DNA from: Rallus limicola
Taxonomy: Eukaryota; Chordata; Aves; Gruiformes; Rallidae
Length of the DNA: 64,000 nucleotides
NCBI GenBank assembly: GCA_022605955.1
Contig: JAKCOZ010000007.1
Span: forward strand, 32,776,991 to 32,840,990
Direction of reading: 5' to 3'
Below, piece by piece: positions 12,101 through 24,340 of the stretch. The number at the start of each line of letters is the position of its first letter. Positions within the stretch are counted from its first letter, which is position 1. A program made the position numbers and the translations under genes. The notes beneath the pieces were generated by a model, which ran no database searches, was not told where the DNA came from, and saw nothing but the letters and a program-made list of their open reading frames with translations.

Positions 12101-15100
12101 CCAGATGCATTGTCACCTCTTAACTGTAAGGCTTAGCAAAAGGAATAGAAGAGGTGAAACACCTGAACTTTGTTTTCCACTTTGCTGTGAGCTCAAATAT
12201 CATCTTTGATAGGGCGTTTGGAGGTTTTGGCTCTGTTCCAAAAACTTTACATGCGAAGTCAGCAAAAGCAAAGTCCTCACTGGGCTAAACAGAATCTTCT
12301 GGAACATAGCCTGTGATTCCTAATTAGTGTCAGAGGAATTGGTACATGAAAACTGAGGTCATAGGCTATTTCCAAGAGGTTTTTGCACGTCAAGGAAAAT
12401 TAATTTTTCAGTGACAAATAGAATGAATGCCAGCCCTTAGTAATCAAGGAGAGGTTCTTGACTGAAATGTCAAATATCCAAATACAGCAGATAGAACTAC
12501 AGCTGATTTGAAAGAACACTCCTGTATAGGACTCTGCTGGGAAATCTTTATAAAAATATAAATATCCAGAATTTCTTTTTTTCTCAGGGATTCCCAAAAT
12601 CAATTGATTTCAATTCACAAATGCAGCAGTACAGGACCAATTACTCACCTGAAGCTATTTTCTTGGTTTGGGGCTTGAAACTTTAATCCCTGAAGAGCTC
12701 AATGTGCAGTGCCAGACTTAATCTGAGTTCTGTCATCTGAATGACAAACTATGACTTCAGTGACACCTGTCAAGTTATTTTTTCTTCAGTAAATAAGCTC
12801 AGCTGGATCTGGCAGGACATTAGTGAGCAAATCAGTGGTAAATGGACAAGAATGAACAGAAACAATCTTCTCATTGTGTTTTAGAGCTGCAGTGGGTTTT
12901 AAGGGTTGAAAGCCGAGAAAAGCATCGAATTCTTGCTTTCAACTCTACAGCTTATAGAAGCAACCTTACATGCAACTCTGGACGTGTCAAAATAGGATGA
13001 TAACATTTTTGCAAAATTGTTTTTCTGAAACAAGCAGCAGAAATTAATGTAATTCACATTTATTTTATTTTTCTATAAATGGCAGAAAAGAAGGATGGCC
13101 ACAAAAACTTTGTCTGGAAGGAGAAAGCAGTAGCCTGATGTTGGAGTTTCTTTTTTGAGTTACTTGGGTAATAAGTACGAATTCCTTGATATAGGATTAA
13201 ACTAGCTGCTAGCTAAGAATTGCTGCTTAACAGTCACCAAGGTTATTGAATTTGGATTTCAGCTTCTCGAGGCTTCAGTTCAAACTACAAGTGAGCTGCA
13301 TCTGTGTTAAGAGTCACATGATTTAATTTACTTTACTGACCTTTCTTTGCATCCTGTTAAACTACAGGTTGCTGTTACCTAACTTCTGCCAGTACTTCTG
13401 TTAGGTCATATAACAGCAGCTTGGTGTCTGCCTTGTACTGTGCTTCTTGCCACAAAAGGCTCACATCCTCACTCTTCTTCCATGAGGTTTGGAGATCCAC
13501 AGAAAAGCAACAATCCTGATCCTCCCAAACTCAACCTCAAGAAAAATATGGGAGGTGTCACAAACCATGAGGCTGTTTTTGAACATGGGAAAACCTTAAA
13601 ATAATATATAACTAATTGATTTCTTTACCACTTTTTTTTTTTTAATATCTATGGTTTATTCACATCAGAGTATGCTGCTTTGCTGTGTGGCCATGAGGAT
13701 GGAACATAACACCATTTTTTTTTCCTAATGAGAGCTAAGATTTGCTCTTTCTCCCATGAAGCTGCAGTTTTAGAGTTAAAATTCACCTTTTCCTGCCAGG
13801 ACTTGGTCCTACAGGTTGTGGCCTGTGGAAACAATCCTAATTAATTAATTTATTTAATTTATTTCCTCTTTAATATATTATCTTTCAAACAGAGCTTTCC
13901 AGAGCGTTGCACTGAAGGCAATATTTTCATCTTCCATTTCTCTTTTTTTCAACTTCTACATCCATGGTTTGTTTACTTCACTTTTTTTTTTTTCAAAATT
14001 AAGCATAAATCTTTTCTCAGATCTTGTTGTGTTTTCCCCATTACAAAATTTCCTCCCAGTATCTCAGGTTGGGAAAATGATATTATAACCCTAATCAATA
14101 ACTGAAGTTGTTGTGTACATTTGCTTTAGCTTTTCTCACTCATCTGACAAAGGATGACTTCTCTCTGCTGTTTCATCAATAGACATTTTTTGAAAGTGTT
14201 CAAAATAAGAACCACATTTCTCTTAACTTTGAATAAAACCCTAGTATTACAGAACTTATAGATGAACCACAGTGGAATTTATTTCATCTGAGCCTAGTCT
14301 GAATTTTCAAGACTCTTCTTCCTTTCTTGGCCAAGTGGTTGTTGCTCCATTTGTTCTGTCAGTAAGGTTAGTTTTCTGGGAAAGGTTGTGACAAAGTGAT
14401 TCTCTATCCAGTCCACTGCCATTTTCACCAAATCTCTCTACTTTGCATTTTAGTATTTTCACATAAAATCACAGTATATTTTTGGAAGTCCTTTTATATA
14501 GTGGTTTGCAGTCTTATGTTACTTTATTCAATTGCAGGTGCAAAGGACAAAGATTGGGAGTTGCCTTTCTCCTTTTCTCCAAACCTTAGGTCACAGATAC
14601 ATTCAATGACACAAGGAGATGGCAAATTCAAAGCTGCATAAAGAATGTATCTTTTCATGCAACTTGTAATTTAAGCTTCACCATGGCATAGAGGCCAGAA
14701 ATACATAGATAAGTCACCATAAGGATTGAAAGTGTATAGGGATAATAAAAATGCAGTGATATGCAGTTATAAAAGCTCACATTTTAAAATATATTTAGCT
14801 TTCCTTTTCCCTTTTGGACTTGAGCCAATCAAATGCTATTAGAGGTCTAAAGGAGACCAGAGGTTGCAAGTATATTAAAAAACATCTGTAAAGCCTGGGA
14901 TGGTTTTTGTCTTGTTATGAAACATGGGATACTGTTTCCTATCTGAAACTGAGTTGATGGACTGGAGAGCAGTGATTTCTCTTTTCCCATTCTGATATGA
15001 AGAAAATAACTGTGGACTTTTGTGTATTTGAAAAAAGGTACGCTTATGGCCTTAGAAAATTTATTATTCTTTTTTAATAAACTATAGGAAGCTTGTTTTC

Positions 15101-15534
15101 AGAGCCCAGACACTCAAGTAGATATGGACAACATATCACAAACAAGCAAAGGAAGTAAGTTAGCTTAATGACACCACTGGCTGTTTAATTATGCAAAGAA
15201 ATGATCGCCCTTTCAGTGTTTGTAAAAATGAGCTTGCTACATTCAGATTTTGAGTAGTATATCCATAAATTTAAGTTTAATGCCACTATACAGAGGCTTT
15301 CCCAGATAATTCAAAAGCCTATCTCCTTGAAGTCATTGAGACTGTCATTCTGACTAGAAAAATTTTATGTTCTATGTGTAATAGCAAAGCTGGATGATGT
15401 GATCTGTGCTGAGAGGGTTTTCAAAGTTTAGGTAGGTCTGTGTGGATATCTGATTTTGTTTCATGATTTTTCCCTCTTTATATGCTGATATCAGAGCTTT
15501 AAATGCAGTAGCTACCTATCACCTTCTTGCTGTT
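9136..15534. other. Unique AT-rich non-coding stretch
   Basis: No gene or recent transposon is recognised. T-runs occur near 13632 and 13982, a TTAA-rich patch at 13838-13862, and a C-rich tract with quadruplex potential at 11371. The part between about 10930 and 11340 is evenly AT-rich, lacks repeats and contains homeodomain-like TAAT cores, so it is a candidate conserved element. Frames are all under 91 codons. Confidence 0.5.
11371..11397 (-). other. G-quadruplex motif (minus strand)
   Basis: On the plus strand there are four C-runs of 6, 4, 3 and 3, separated by 4, 4 and 3 bases. The minus strand therefore satisfies the G3+N1-7 quadruplex pattern exactly. It stands alone in AT-rich DNA with no promoter or repeat nearby. 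Confidence 0.7.
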
Positions 15535-15615
15535 CTGTTGAAACTAATATGGATTAGTGTCATTCCTTTGACTTCAGTAGTCACACTGGTTTATACTGCC
15601 TGAAGATCTTGCCCT
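15535..15615. repeat. Ancient amniote repeat relic
   Basis: The order 'TTTGACTTCAGTAGTCACACTGG' (read as TTTGACTTCAGTAG + TCACACTGG), 'TTTATACTGCCTGAAGATC' and 'TTGCCCTGC' resembles a widespread ancient amniote interspersed repeat with a GACTTCAGTGG / ACTGATTTATAC signature. It is short and diverged. The family could not be named. Confidence 0.4.
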
Positions 15616-16301
15616 GCTAAGGTGGAAGCCAAGGCAATTCCTTGAAAACCTGAGCTGAACACTTAATTTCTCTGAAGTTTCATGTCTGTGTAATTTAGTT
15701 ATTCATTGATTCCACAAGGATCACAGCACAAAGGTGACTGTTGTCTGAATTGCCCCATTCAGCTTGATAAAAATTTCTCTGTCAGCTACAAAGAAGTTGC
15801 TGCTCTCCACATCAGAGTGGGAAGCATTGCATCAGTGAAGTGATTCTCCTGTTTCTACTGGGACTCTTTGAGATGCAAGACACTGGGAACTTGACTGGCT
15901 TTGGAAAGGCATGGGAACAGACACATAGTATTTGGCATCTGGAGGGGGGAAAACATTCAAACATAAATATTTGTTTCAGCACCCTGTTGCAAATGTTCAG
16001 CATAGTGCACAGGGATTTACTTCCTCAGCTTCCATCAAATATATATCACTGGAAGTTGTGTAGATAAATCCCTAAGCTTCTCTAGGAACAGCTCTTCTGT
16101 ATTTATTATTCCTCTTGAATTTCAATGTGCCTCAAAGATTAAGCAACCTTAGGTTTTATTTTACTTTTGTGGGAGTTTGAATAAGTCATGATAACATCCT
16201 GGAAATGTGACGAGTGTGATAAAGACCATGTTCTTTATTGAATTGACCTCATCACTTGCATATTGAATGAGAACATTTTCTGTTTCTCAAATGACAGTAT
16301 A

Positions 16302-16326
16302 TGCTGATGCAAATGTTGCATCAGCA
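16302..16326. promoter_or_regulatory. Palindrome of two TGATGCAA elements
   Basis: The arms TGCTGATGCAA and TTGCATCAGCA are perfect 11-bp complements separated by ATG. Each arm contains TGATGCAA, the core of the C/EBP-ATF composite response element bound by ATF4 or CHOP heterodimers, and each outer end is TGCTGA, a Maf half-site. The two elements sit at 16305-16313 (plus strand) and 16315-16323 (minus strand). The sequence is directly visible; a role in stress-responsive control is inference, with no nearby promoter to support it. Confidence 0.3.
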
Positions 16327-19200
16327 GCTGTAGGCTGCTCCCTAAGAAAGAAGGATAATGTGAGAAAGGTTGCTTGTTCCTAACAGTGATTTTTTCGAGT
16401 ACTGGAATTCTCTTGTGAAGTGCAAATTCAACAACACAAAAAGATGAGGTAGACTGGGCAATATCATTAGTTCTATGGCTGTCAAATGTTAGTGAGGTTA
16501 ACAGCTGGTTTCTCCAGATAGTGGCCCCCAAATTCCTCTTGTGTTCGTCCCACTGTAATTGGTTCCTATGCATTTGATGAGTTTTCCATGAATGCAGAAA
16601 CAACCTCCCTAAACACTAGCAATGTGGTTTTTGTTGTTGGGTTTTTTTCCTTCTAACTGATGATCTTTAAAGGTATAGAGTAATCTTTCAAATTAAAAGG
16701 TTGCTCAAATAACTGGTAGGCTAGGAACAGATTTTACACTAACTTAATATTGATTAAGGTCATGCTCTTCCTTTCCACCAGTTTCAGTGAAGAGACAATG
16801 TACGTGGGATGATTGCTTTACTCTTTTCCTTTTTTGCTTCACTATTATGCTAGGGACAAAAAAATATGCCTGCTCATCATGTTTTTATTCTCTTCCACTC
16901 TCAATATTTAAAGTCAATTTTCATGTCTCTGTAAAGAATTTCTCCAGTTCATCCCCGCTTTCTGGAACTGCTGAATGAAAACATATGGTCCAAACTCTGC
17001 ATAAAGACTCTATTATTCATCTATGTATGCTATATGTAGGTTGAAGATGAATGTTAAAGAGAAGCTGTGCTTTAGTCTCAGCTTAACCTATTGGGGACAG
17101 ATTTCACATGTCAAACCCAATCCGAACGGCATCAAGTGACACTTTCACACTGATGTTGCAGCTCATTTTACCAGCATTCAAAAACCCTTTCCCTCCGAGA
17201 TTTAGGAAATAACATGTCACAGGAACAGTCTCTCAGAAGCAAAGCATTCTTTGTTTGTCAAGAGGTATGTCATATAGAGCACAATGGGTAAAAGCAGTAA
17301 CGACTTACCTGGTGATGATTCTGTCATTAAAGGTAGCTCTTCTCTCATACAGTGGACCATGTTCTTAAAAGCAAGTAGGGCTCAGAATCAGACACTTTCC
17401 TTTAAATTGCCTGGACCCTCTCAAATCACATCTGCTTGACTTGACTGAAAACCCTGTAATCTCTAGGTTAAATTGACACTGGTGCAAATTGTTTCTGGCT
17501 GTATTTCTGTGAGCTCCTTTAGGAGCAGACTGGCTGCATCCACCTTAGCTCTCGGCTCTAGGTCTCTTCTATGCCTCTTGTGAAGCTTCTCTGATTTTAA
17601 AATGCTGTTACATGTTTGGGTGGGATATTTTCATTTTAGTGTTCAAAAATAATGAGAAATGCCTGACTGCTGAAATATTAGCAAGCTTAGCTTCAAGACA
17701 AGTCCTACTCTAAAGGCAAGCTTCTAAGGTATTAATTCCTCCTTCCCTTCTCACTAGTGCTTCCATTTTTTCTACCTGGCATTTCTCCAGAATTACTCAT
17801 ATTTTCTAGGTTTTCATTTCACCTCCCTCTCTAAAGCAGTGAGGAACCAGAAAGAAACAACACTGTAATTAAGGTGTACTGGATATGCTTGAGTTTGTGG
17901 ACACCTACGCATGACACAGGACAAAAAAGGCTTTATCAGCTTGGGTCTGGATGCAGTTTAGCTATGTTAGCATGGTGCTATGTCTGCTTAACACAGTGGT
18001 AGCACAGAAAGGTATTTCAACATCCAAGCTGTTGTGCAGAGCCATGTGAAAGGACTTACCCTGTAGGAATCCACTTGCTCGAGAATTTCTGTACCATTTT
18101 GCATTTTTCAGGTGGAGACTTACTGTTGAGGATGCTGTATGTTCTCTTGAATCATTACCACTGGCAAAGGCACACAAAAAAGGAAGATCTTAGTGTGAGC
18201 TCTGATTCCGAGTAGAGTTTGCACAGAGAATTGTACAATATTTATAAAGTCGATGTGTTTGATCTGGAAATCATTGAGATACAGCAAACACAGAACTCTG
18301 TCGTGCCATGCTTTTTCAAAGCTAAGCCATACTCCCTAGTGTAGAATATCCTAAAATATGTTTAAAATTCTTTTTATTAGTATTACTGTTTACAAAATGA
18401 GAAATGTAGGTATACAGCAGGGTCTGTTCAAATCACCAGAAAGCAATAACACACTGAATCTTGCTATGCAGTAAAGAAGCAGTGTAGGGCTTTTATTGGT
18501 TTCTTGTAAAGGTATAGATGCTAAGAATTTTATTTTCTCAGTTGCGATATAAATCATGACTAATTCTGCATCAACAGTCATGCCAAGCCATGTTTGCAAA
18601 AAAGAGGCCAGCCTTTTGTATGCTCTAAGGGATCTTAGATAATGAATGGTTTTAGAAAAAAAGTCAAGCAAAAAAATCTTGTACAAATCCCAGGCATTAA
18701 CAAAGAGACACCCAATTCTTCCTGCCTGCTTCAGCAGGTTGGAAGCTTGCAGGAAGTGGACAGGCCAAAGAGTATTAGTGGGTCTCTACTGTTTTTACAG
18801 AGGAAGATAAGTGAGCTTTCAGGAAGGCTTGAATTTACTGACCTTCTCTTCCAATTTGAGCTAATTCATTAGCTTCATAAAAGCCTTTCAGCACTCTCTT
18901 AATAATTATTTTTTTCCACGTAGTTGAGTTCTGAATTCGTATTCAGCTCTCCAAAGAAAAGCGAGTGCTATAAACACTCTAACAGATAAAGCAGAAAGCC
19001 ACTTCTGATAGCTGAAATAGAGGTGTGGGGAATTTTCTATTATTTTATTTTTTGGATTCTTTTATAGGACCTTTCCATGCTTTTACTTTCTCAGGTGTTC
19101 AATCATAAGCAAGACTAATACAGTAACAGCACATTTGGCCGCTGCTTTACCACAGATGCATTTTTGTTTTCTCTTCAAGAACTGGTGTGCCTAATGTTAT

Positions 19201-19223
19201 GTGTGTGTGTTTGGGGGGGGGGG
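19201..19223 (+). repeat. (GT)5 followed by an 11-G run
   Basis: Five GT dinucleotides, then TT, then eleven consecutive G residues at 19213-19223. This is a low-complexity tract likely to vary in length and prone to sequencing error. Confidence 0.9.
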
Positions 19224-19286
19224 TTGGTTCCCTAAAGGCAACTTAGTGATGCCCTGCTTGACTGTAGTCATAAAATGGGACCTATG

Positions 19287-19502
19287 GAATCATAGAATAT
19301 GATAGGTTGGAAGGATCCTCTAAAGCTCATCTAGTCAAACCCCCATTCTGTAAGCAGGGACACCTTTAACTAGATAAGGTTGCTCAGAGCTTCATCAAGT
19401 CTGACTGTGAATGCTTCCAGGGATGGGACCTTCAACACCGTTCTGGGCAACCTGTGCCAGTGTTCTGCCACCCTCATAGTGAAAAACTTCTACGATAACT
19501 AA
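19287..19502 (-). mobile_element. CR1 LINE 3' end, inverted fragment
   Basis: It starts with GAATCATAGAATATGATAGG, the inverted CR1 3' terminus with one decayed octamer. It continues through GGTTGGAAGGATCCTC, 'CATCTAGTCAAACCCCC', 'AGGGATGGGACC' and 'GGGCAACCTGTGCCAGTGTT', and stops near 'GTGAAAAACTTCT'. About 215 bases of 3' UTR and terminal ORF2 remain, with all frames broken. Confidence 0.9.
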
Positions 19503-21338
19503 CATTTCCATGCTTATTCACCTCTAAGCTTTCTTGAACTACTACTTGTAGAGAAAGGCATTCTCCATTTCACTTTGCCTTTTGGCTAAGAGATGATGAC
19601 ATATTTCAAGCAGTTAGTGGAGTTCTGCATATTTCTATTGACAAATGTACACTGCAGTCATTAGAAGATGAACCATAGCTATAGCTATCCTCTTGTTCAC
19701 TACAAAGCAAACATACATTATGGCTATGGCAGCTAAACTATTAGTTAGTAGAACATCACTAAGGTTGCAAAGTTCCAGTGAAATCTCTTCACTTTAGATA
19801 TATGAAAACTTGGACAGATCTAAGCTCTGTTGCTTACAGAAGCTTTTTTACTGCCTGAGATAGTCTTGGTCAGTAACAGAGCACGCTGCCTGATTACTAC
19901 CCTGTCTCATGTATGTGTGCAAAACAGATGCAGGAACTGGAGATGCCTGCTTTATTGCCACACTGCTAGGCAGGGAAAAAGTGCTAAGGAGTGTTTGCTG
20001 CTGGGATAAGCAGTCTGGAAGTGAAACTGAAACGCCTGACAGAAGAAAATAGGGTATTGCTTACATTTGCCTAAACATGGATCTGCACTAGCTGCAACCT
20101 GGTCTGCTGGGCTACTCCTTAGCTGATTTTGGACACCATTTATGTTGATATCCTGGCATAGATCTAAAACTCTGGCAAAGATAAAAAAGGACATTGTTTC
20201 ATCAAGCTCCTTTTCCTACTTTTGACAAATTATGAATGTTTTCAACACTATTTTAAAAACTGATTTATTCCAGAAGTTTGCATTTGTAGTGGCTACAGTA
20301 TTTCCAAAATAATTCATAAATCATGCTGGAACTTACTGTCTCCTTAACTTTAGGGTAGTATTGCTTCAAAATAGAGTAAGAACCTCATAGTTTGGCCTAT
20401 GAATTATCATTTTTCCTTCCGTCTTGAAAAAAATAGCTTTGGTTTCTTGAATATATATCCGTGAAAAACATGTTTGTGACTATACCTTAATTATGAATAT
20501 TATGAACATTTTTGCGTGTGTAGATGACTGGTTGCGTGATTATAATTAATTTGACATTTGAATTAATGTTGTGGCCTGAGTGGGAAGATTAGTATAACTA
20601 ACATTGTGCATATACTAGTGAAACAACTCCTGAACTGGGCTGTACTGGAAAATGTTTGCACCTGCCATCAAGTGGCTCTTAGCTCACAAGACAAGTATAG
20701 ACATATTTAAAGCTGATGGGTCTTCTTCAGCCTTCACTGGAGCTAACTGAAGGGAACCACTTGAAAGTTGAGTGCTGCAATGCTAAAGGAAGGAAAAAGT
20801 GAGAAAAGCCACGGCTCCAGGAGCAGTGGCCTCTAGCAACAGCAAAGCAAGAGTGAGCATGGGAGAGGGGTCCCTGACACTGGGTACAAATGCAGAGGCT
20901 AATAAATTGTTTGACAAGTTGAATGTGTGGGAGGAAGAAAAGGAAAAAAAAACCTGCAGAAAACTAGAGAACCAGCTGTGAGTATATCCCTGAGGGAAAA
21001 CAGCAAGATAGTGCTTTTAGGGAATGTAACGCACTGGAAAAATAGGTTTGGAAATTGTGAGTGAAAGAGTTGTATGCTGTCATTTGTTTCTGCCTATGTG
21101 GAGAAAGTGAGCTTTGTTCATCCTTTCTAAAGAAACAAGATTACATCAAAGACTATAACCTGGTTCATACTAGGCTTTTTTTTTTTTCTTTAAATGGAAA
21201 TATTCCCACAAGTTCCCTTTTACTTACTGACTGCTTTGGTCAAAGTGAATAACAATATTTAACTCTTAAAGAAAAGTTATAAAGTGACCTGGGGGGTGGG
21301 GAAAGACACTTCTTTCTTTTGAAATGACATTGTAGTAG

Positions 21339-21340
<2 letters not shown>

Positions 21341-21382
<42 letters not shown>
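21341..21382 (+). repeat. (GT)21 microsatellite
   Basis: Forty-two uninterrupted bases of GT, flanked by GTAGTAGTC on the left and TTATGCGCTTGTGCATGC on the right. A pure run this long is expected to be polymorphic in length and able to adopt Z-DNA under supercoiling. Confidence 0.98.
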
Positions 21383-21384
<2 letters not shown>

Positions 21385-21660
21385 ATGCGCTTGTGCATGC
21401 TGGCAATTTACTGCAATGAACACTCACTGCTACTACAATTGCTCAGTTGCATGCTTTAGATAAATGAGTCAGGAGCTTATGTGGATGTTTTAAAAGAGCA
21501 GTCCCTGCAGGTAACACTTTTCCATATTTCAGGCTTTTGTGGGATGTGTGAACTACTTGGCAATGAGCACAATGGATTTACAGTGAGGCTTACCTTAAAT
21601 CACTTCTTTTTATGTTGATATCACTTCAAAGTAATCACATGCCTCTTATTTAATTGTGCA

Positions 21661-21743
21661 GCTGTTCTCTAAAAGGAAAGATATGCTGTTTGATTTACTC
21701 CGGTGGCACTTAAACAATACTGATTAGGTTTTATTCCCAGTGC
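21661..21743 (+). repeat. Local direct duplication, copy A
   Basis: It opens GCTGTTCTCTAAAA, contains GGTGGCACTTAAACAATACTG and closes TTTTATTCCCAGTGC. The same ordered blocks recur at 22608-22691, 947 bases downstream, with a near-identical 3' half and a more diverged 5' half. Weaker similarity continues to about 21805. It matches no transposon I know. Confidence 0.8.
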
Positions 21744-21800
21744 TTAATATATGGACTAAGCAGTGCAAAGAAAAGCAGAGATTTGTATACCGCTTAATTA

Positions 21801-21831
21801 TGAACCTCCTTAAACAATATGAGGAGGTTCA
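21801..21831. repeat. Inverted repeat, 10-bp arms
   Basis: TGAACCTCCT and AGGAGGTTCA are perfect complements separated by 11 bases. The loop repeats the TAAACAATA string also present in the duplication just upstream. Confidence 0.85.
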
Positions 21832-22607
21832 AAAGGTCAACTTGAATGTGAATGTATTTGAGTACATAGTAGAGAGAACTTGAAAAACAAGTGATAGAAA
21901 AATCATGACGATCTAATCAATATAGCTAATGGAGCATTCAGCACACTCTTCAGGAGGCAGCAGGAGCTCAGTCCAGCTGACTAGATATAGGTGTCCAGGT
22001 GCCAATTTAAGCAATATTTTTTTAGCCCCATAGGGCTGCCTCAAACAACCAGAAACATGTCAAATAACTCTGGACAGCTGTGTTAGGCAACCAAGCTGAG
22101 CCTCAGCTGAACTGCTGAATGTTGTATTGACAGGACTTAAACTTTGCTCTCCATCAATAAGCATTTCTTACTATTTGAAACATCCTGTCTTGTTCTGCCT
22201 TGTCTCCATCTATGCCTCCAAAAAAGGACAAGTTTTCCATAGGTCTTGTGCTGCATCTACCAGCCCAGAGCAGGTACCTCATGCAGCCTAAGCATAGCCT
22301 ACACCTTTATACATATGTGCCTGGCCAACTGAATTGAATGCCAGCTATGTATATGTCTGAATTTCAGCTGCATCTTACCTTAAGTATCTCAGCTCCTGCT
22401 CATCTCTGTTACAAAATGCCATCACTGAAATATGTCTGAATCACTGAATTCCTCCATCCTAGCATATGGTTTTTATAGGAATGCTTCGGATGAGGGAAAG
22501 GAGAGGGGCAGTTTATTGTACCTTGTGGTGTTCCTGAAAGAGGGCAAAACTGTAACTGGTATCAGATGAGAGAAGATGCTCTAAATGGGCTGTCATATAG
22601 TTGTACG

Positions 22608-22691
22608 GCTGTTCTCCAAAAAATAAAGCTATGATCACTGATTTGCTGGGGTGGCACTTAAACAATACTGGTCAGGTTTTATTCCCAGTGC
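22608..22691 (+). repeat. Local direct duplication, copy B
   Basis: Counterpart of the segment at 21661. Shared blocks are GCTGTTCTC, GGTGGCACTTAAACAATACTG, AGGTTTTATTCCCAGTGC and, beyond the core, TAAGCAG and TTATGAA. Orientation is the same. The two copies either arose by segmental duplication or belong to an unrecognised interspersed family. Confidence 0.8.
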
Positions 22692-24290
22692 GTGGATAAG
22701 CAGAGTGATATACTGTTATGAATTATGTATTGTTTCTTTTTTGGTTTTTTTGTTTTGTTTTGGTTGTGGTACACCCTCTTTCCCCAATTCTTTGAATCTT
22801 CAAACTTCAAGTAAGATTTTGGTGCTAGCAGGATGAGGACTGAAGAAACGTATGTTAAGGTATGTTCTACTCCTGTGATGAGCATTAGTGCTGAAAATTA
22901 TGGGCATGACAATGTGGGGCTAGGGTCAGGTCTAGATTCTCATTCCAGCTGTCCTGAAAGTGTGCATCAGGAAGTAAAACTGGTAGAAAAAGGAAAGGAA
23001 GTGTATGGTAATAATGCAGAGCTTTACCCATGGACCTTCCTCATACTTGTGTGGAGTACTTTTTTCTACACGGATGATTTAAAACAGATCTGACAAAAAG
23101 AAGCAATGCTTTAAAATTGAAGGCAGTAAATAACCGATGCATTATGAGAAGTGCAGTAATATAGAGGGATTGTACCATTTACTTCTTGTATCCATTTAAA
23201 ACAAAAGGACAGTCCTAGACAAAACAAGGGTAAAAAAAGTGACAGAAATCCTTGACATTAATACCACATTAGTCTGAATGGCAGGCAACAAAAGAACACA
23301 TGTCATTTCAAACCGTACCAAGAAATCTGACAGAAACTAAGACGACATTCTTGAGAGCTGTTACAGATGTGGAGACACTGTTCTTTGAAGCTGATTTTTC
23401 CATTTGGCATATTTATAGTTCAATCAAATATTCTTATTGATTTGAGGATGTGGTATTTTCCTTGGGAAAGGGATAATGAGAGAGGGTGCCTAGCAAACCC
23501 TCCAGAGATATGAGCTGCCTAGATGCTGATTAAGGTTGACACTGTTGGAACCCTGACTCTGTTGCTCTGCCTGGAAGTCCACTGTGCTATGGCTGTAAAG
23601 ATCAGGTTTTGGATCAGTTAGCCAATTTTAATTGTGCTTATATTAATTTCAATTAGCCTTCAGATGCCAGAAAAGCTAAGACAGCTCTTTACTCCATTCT
23701 AAAAATAAGTACATAAATGAATCAAAGAATGTCTCATGGAGTGTTGGTATTTGCCTCAGACCTTGTGAAGGAAACAAAGCCTCAGTCTTCCTGGCCATAG
23801 TAAAAAAAAATAGAAATGAGACTTTATTAGAAGTTAACTTTCTTGTTTCCCAGGTGAATTTTTTTGTTTCTTTACTTCCATTGCAAATAACATCACTGGA
23901 ATTGTGTATGTGGCTTAAGAACTTACTTACATCTCATTTTCAAAAGGTAGATTTGGTACACTAGAGTAAAAGTAGCAATGACTTGCAGTGAAATTTGGGT
24001 CCAGATGAAGATGGCTTAGACAAGGAATTTAGCATCTCTGAAGGATTTAGTCCAAGACCCTAAATGGTATTTGGAAGATTCCCCTGCTCCAGTGATTGCT
24101 CCTACCTACACTGGAGTCTGCACCCAGGACCCTGCGAGTCTGATGCACTGAGATAGTCCATGCCATTGGAGTGCATTTCTCAGTTTATGGCTCTTTCTGG
24201 GTCAAACTGTTTATGCTCTAACATGGGCACTACCAGAATGTCAGTGGACAGTCTGCTCCTCTTTGTGAGAAGATAGGTATGCATGAAACT

Positions 24291-24340
24291 AATGCAAGTT
24301 AACATTGGTTAACTTGCATTTGATCCTTCTGGGATCAAAT
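24291..24340. repeat. Two adjacent perfect hairpins
   Basis: The first hairpin has 13-bp arms AATGCAAGTTAAC / GTTAACTTGCATT with a 4-base loop (24291-24320). The second has 9-bp arms ATTTGATCC / GGATCAAAT with a 5-base loop (24318-24340). The two overlap by three bases. GTTAAC in the first is itself palindromic and resembles an HNF1 half-site pair. Confidence 0.9.

Larger units (their letters stand above)
15616..19286. other. Unique non-coding stretch
   Basis: No supported gene. A 122-codon minus-strand frame (16235-16603) has no recognisable domain. The main sequence feature is the 25-bp palindrome at 16302-16326. An alternating GT/G-run patch lies at 19201-19223, just left of the next CR1. 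Confidence 0.5.

Noticed and set aside
16235..16603. 122-codon minus-strand open frame
   Set aside because: No family resemblance and no splice or promoter context. Frames of this length are expected a few times by chance in 64 kb of AT-rich DNA.
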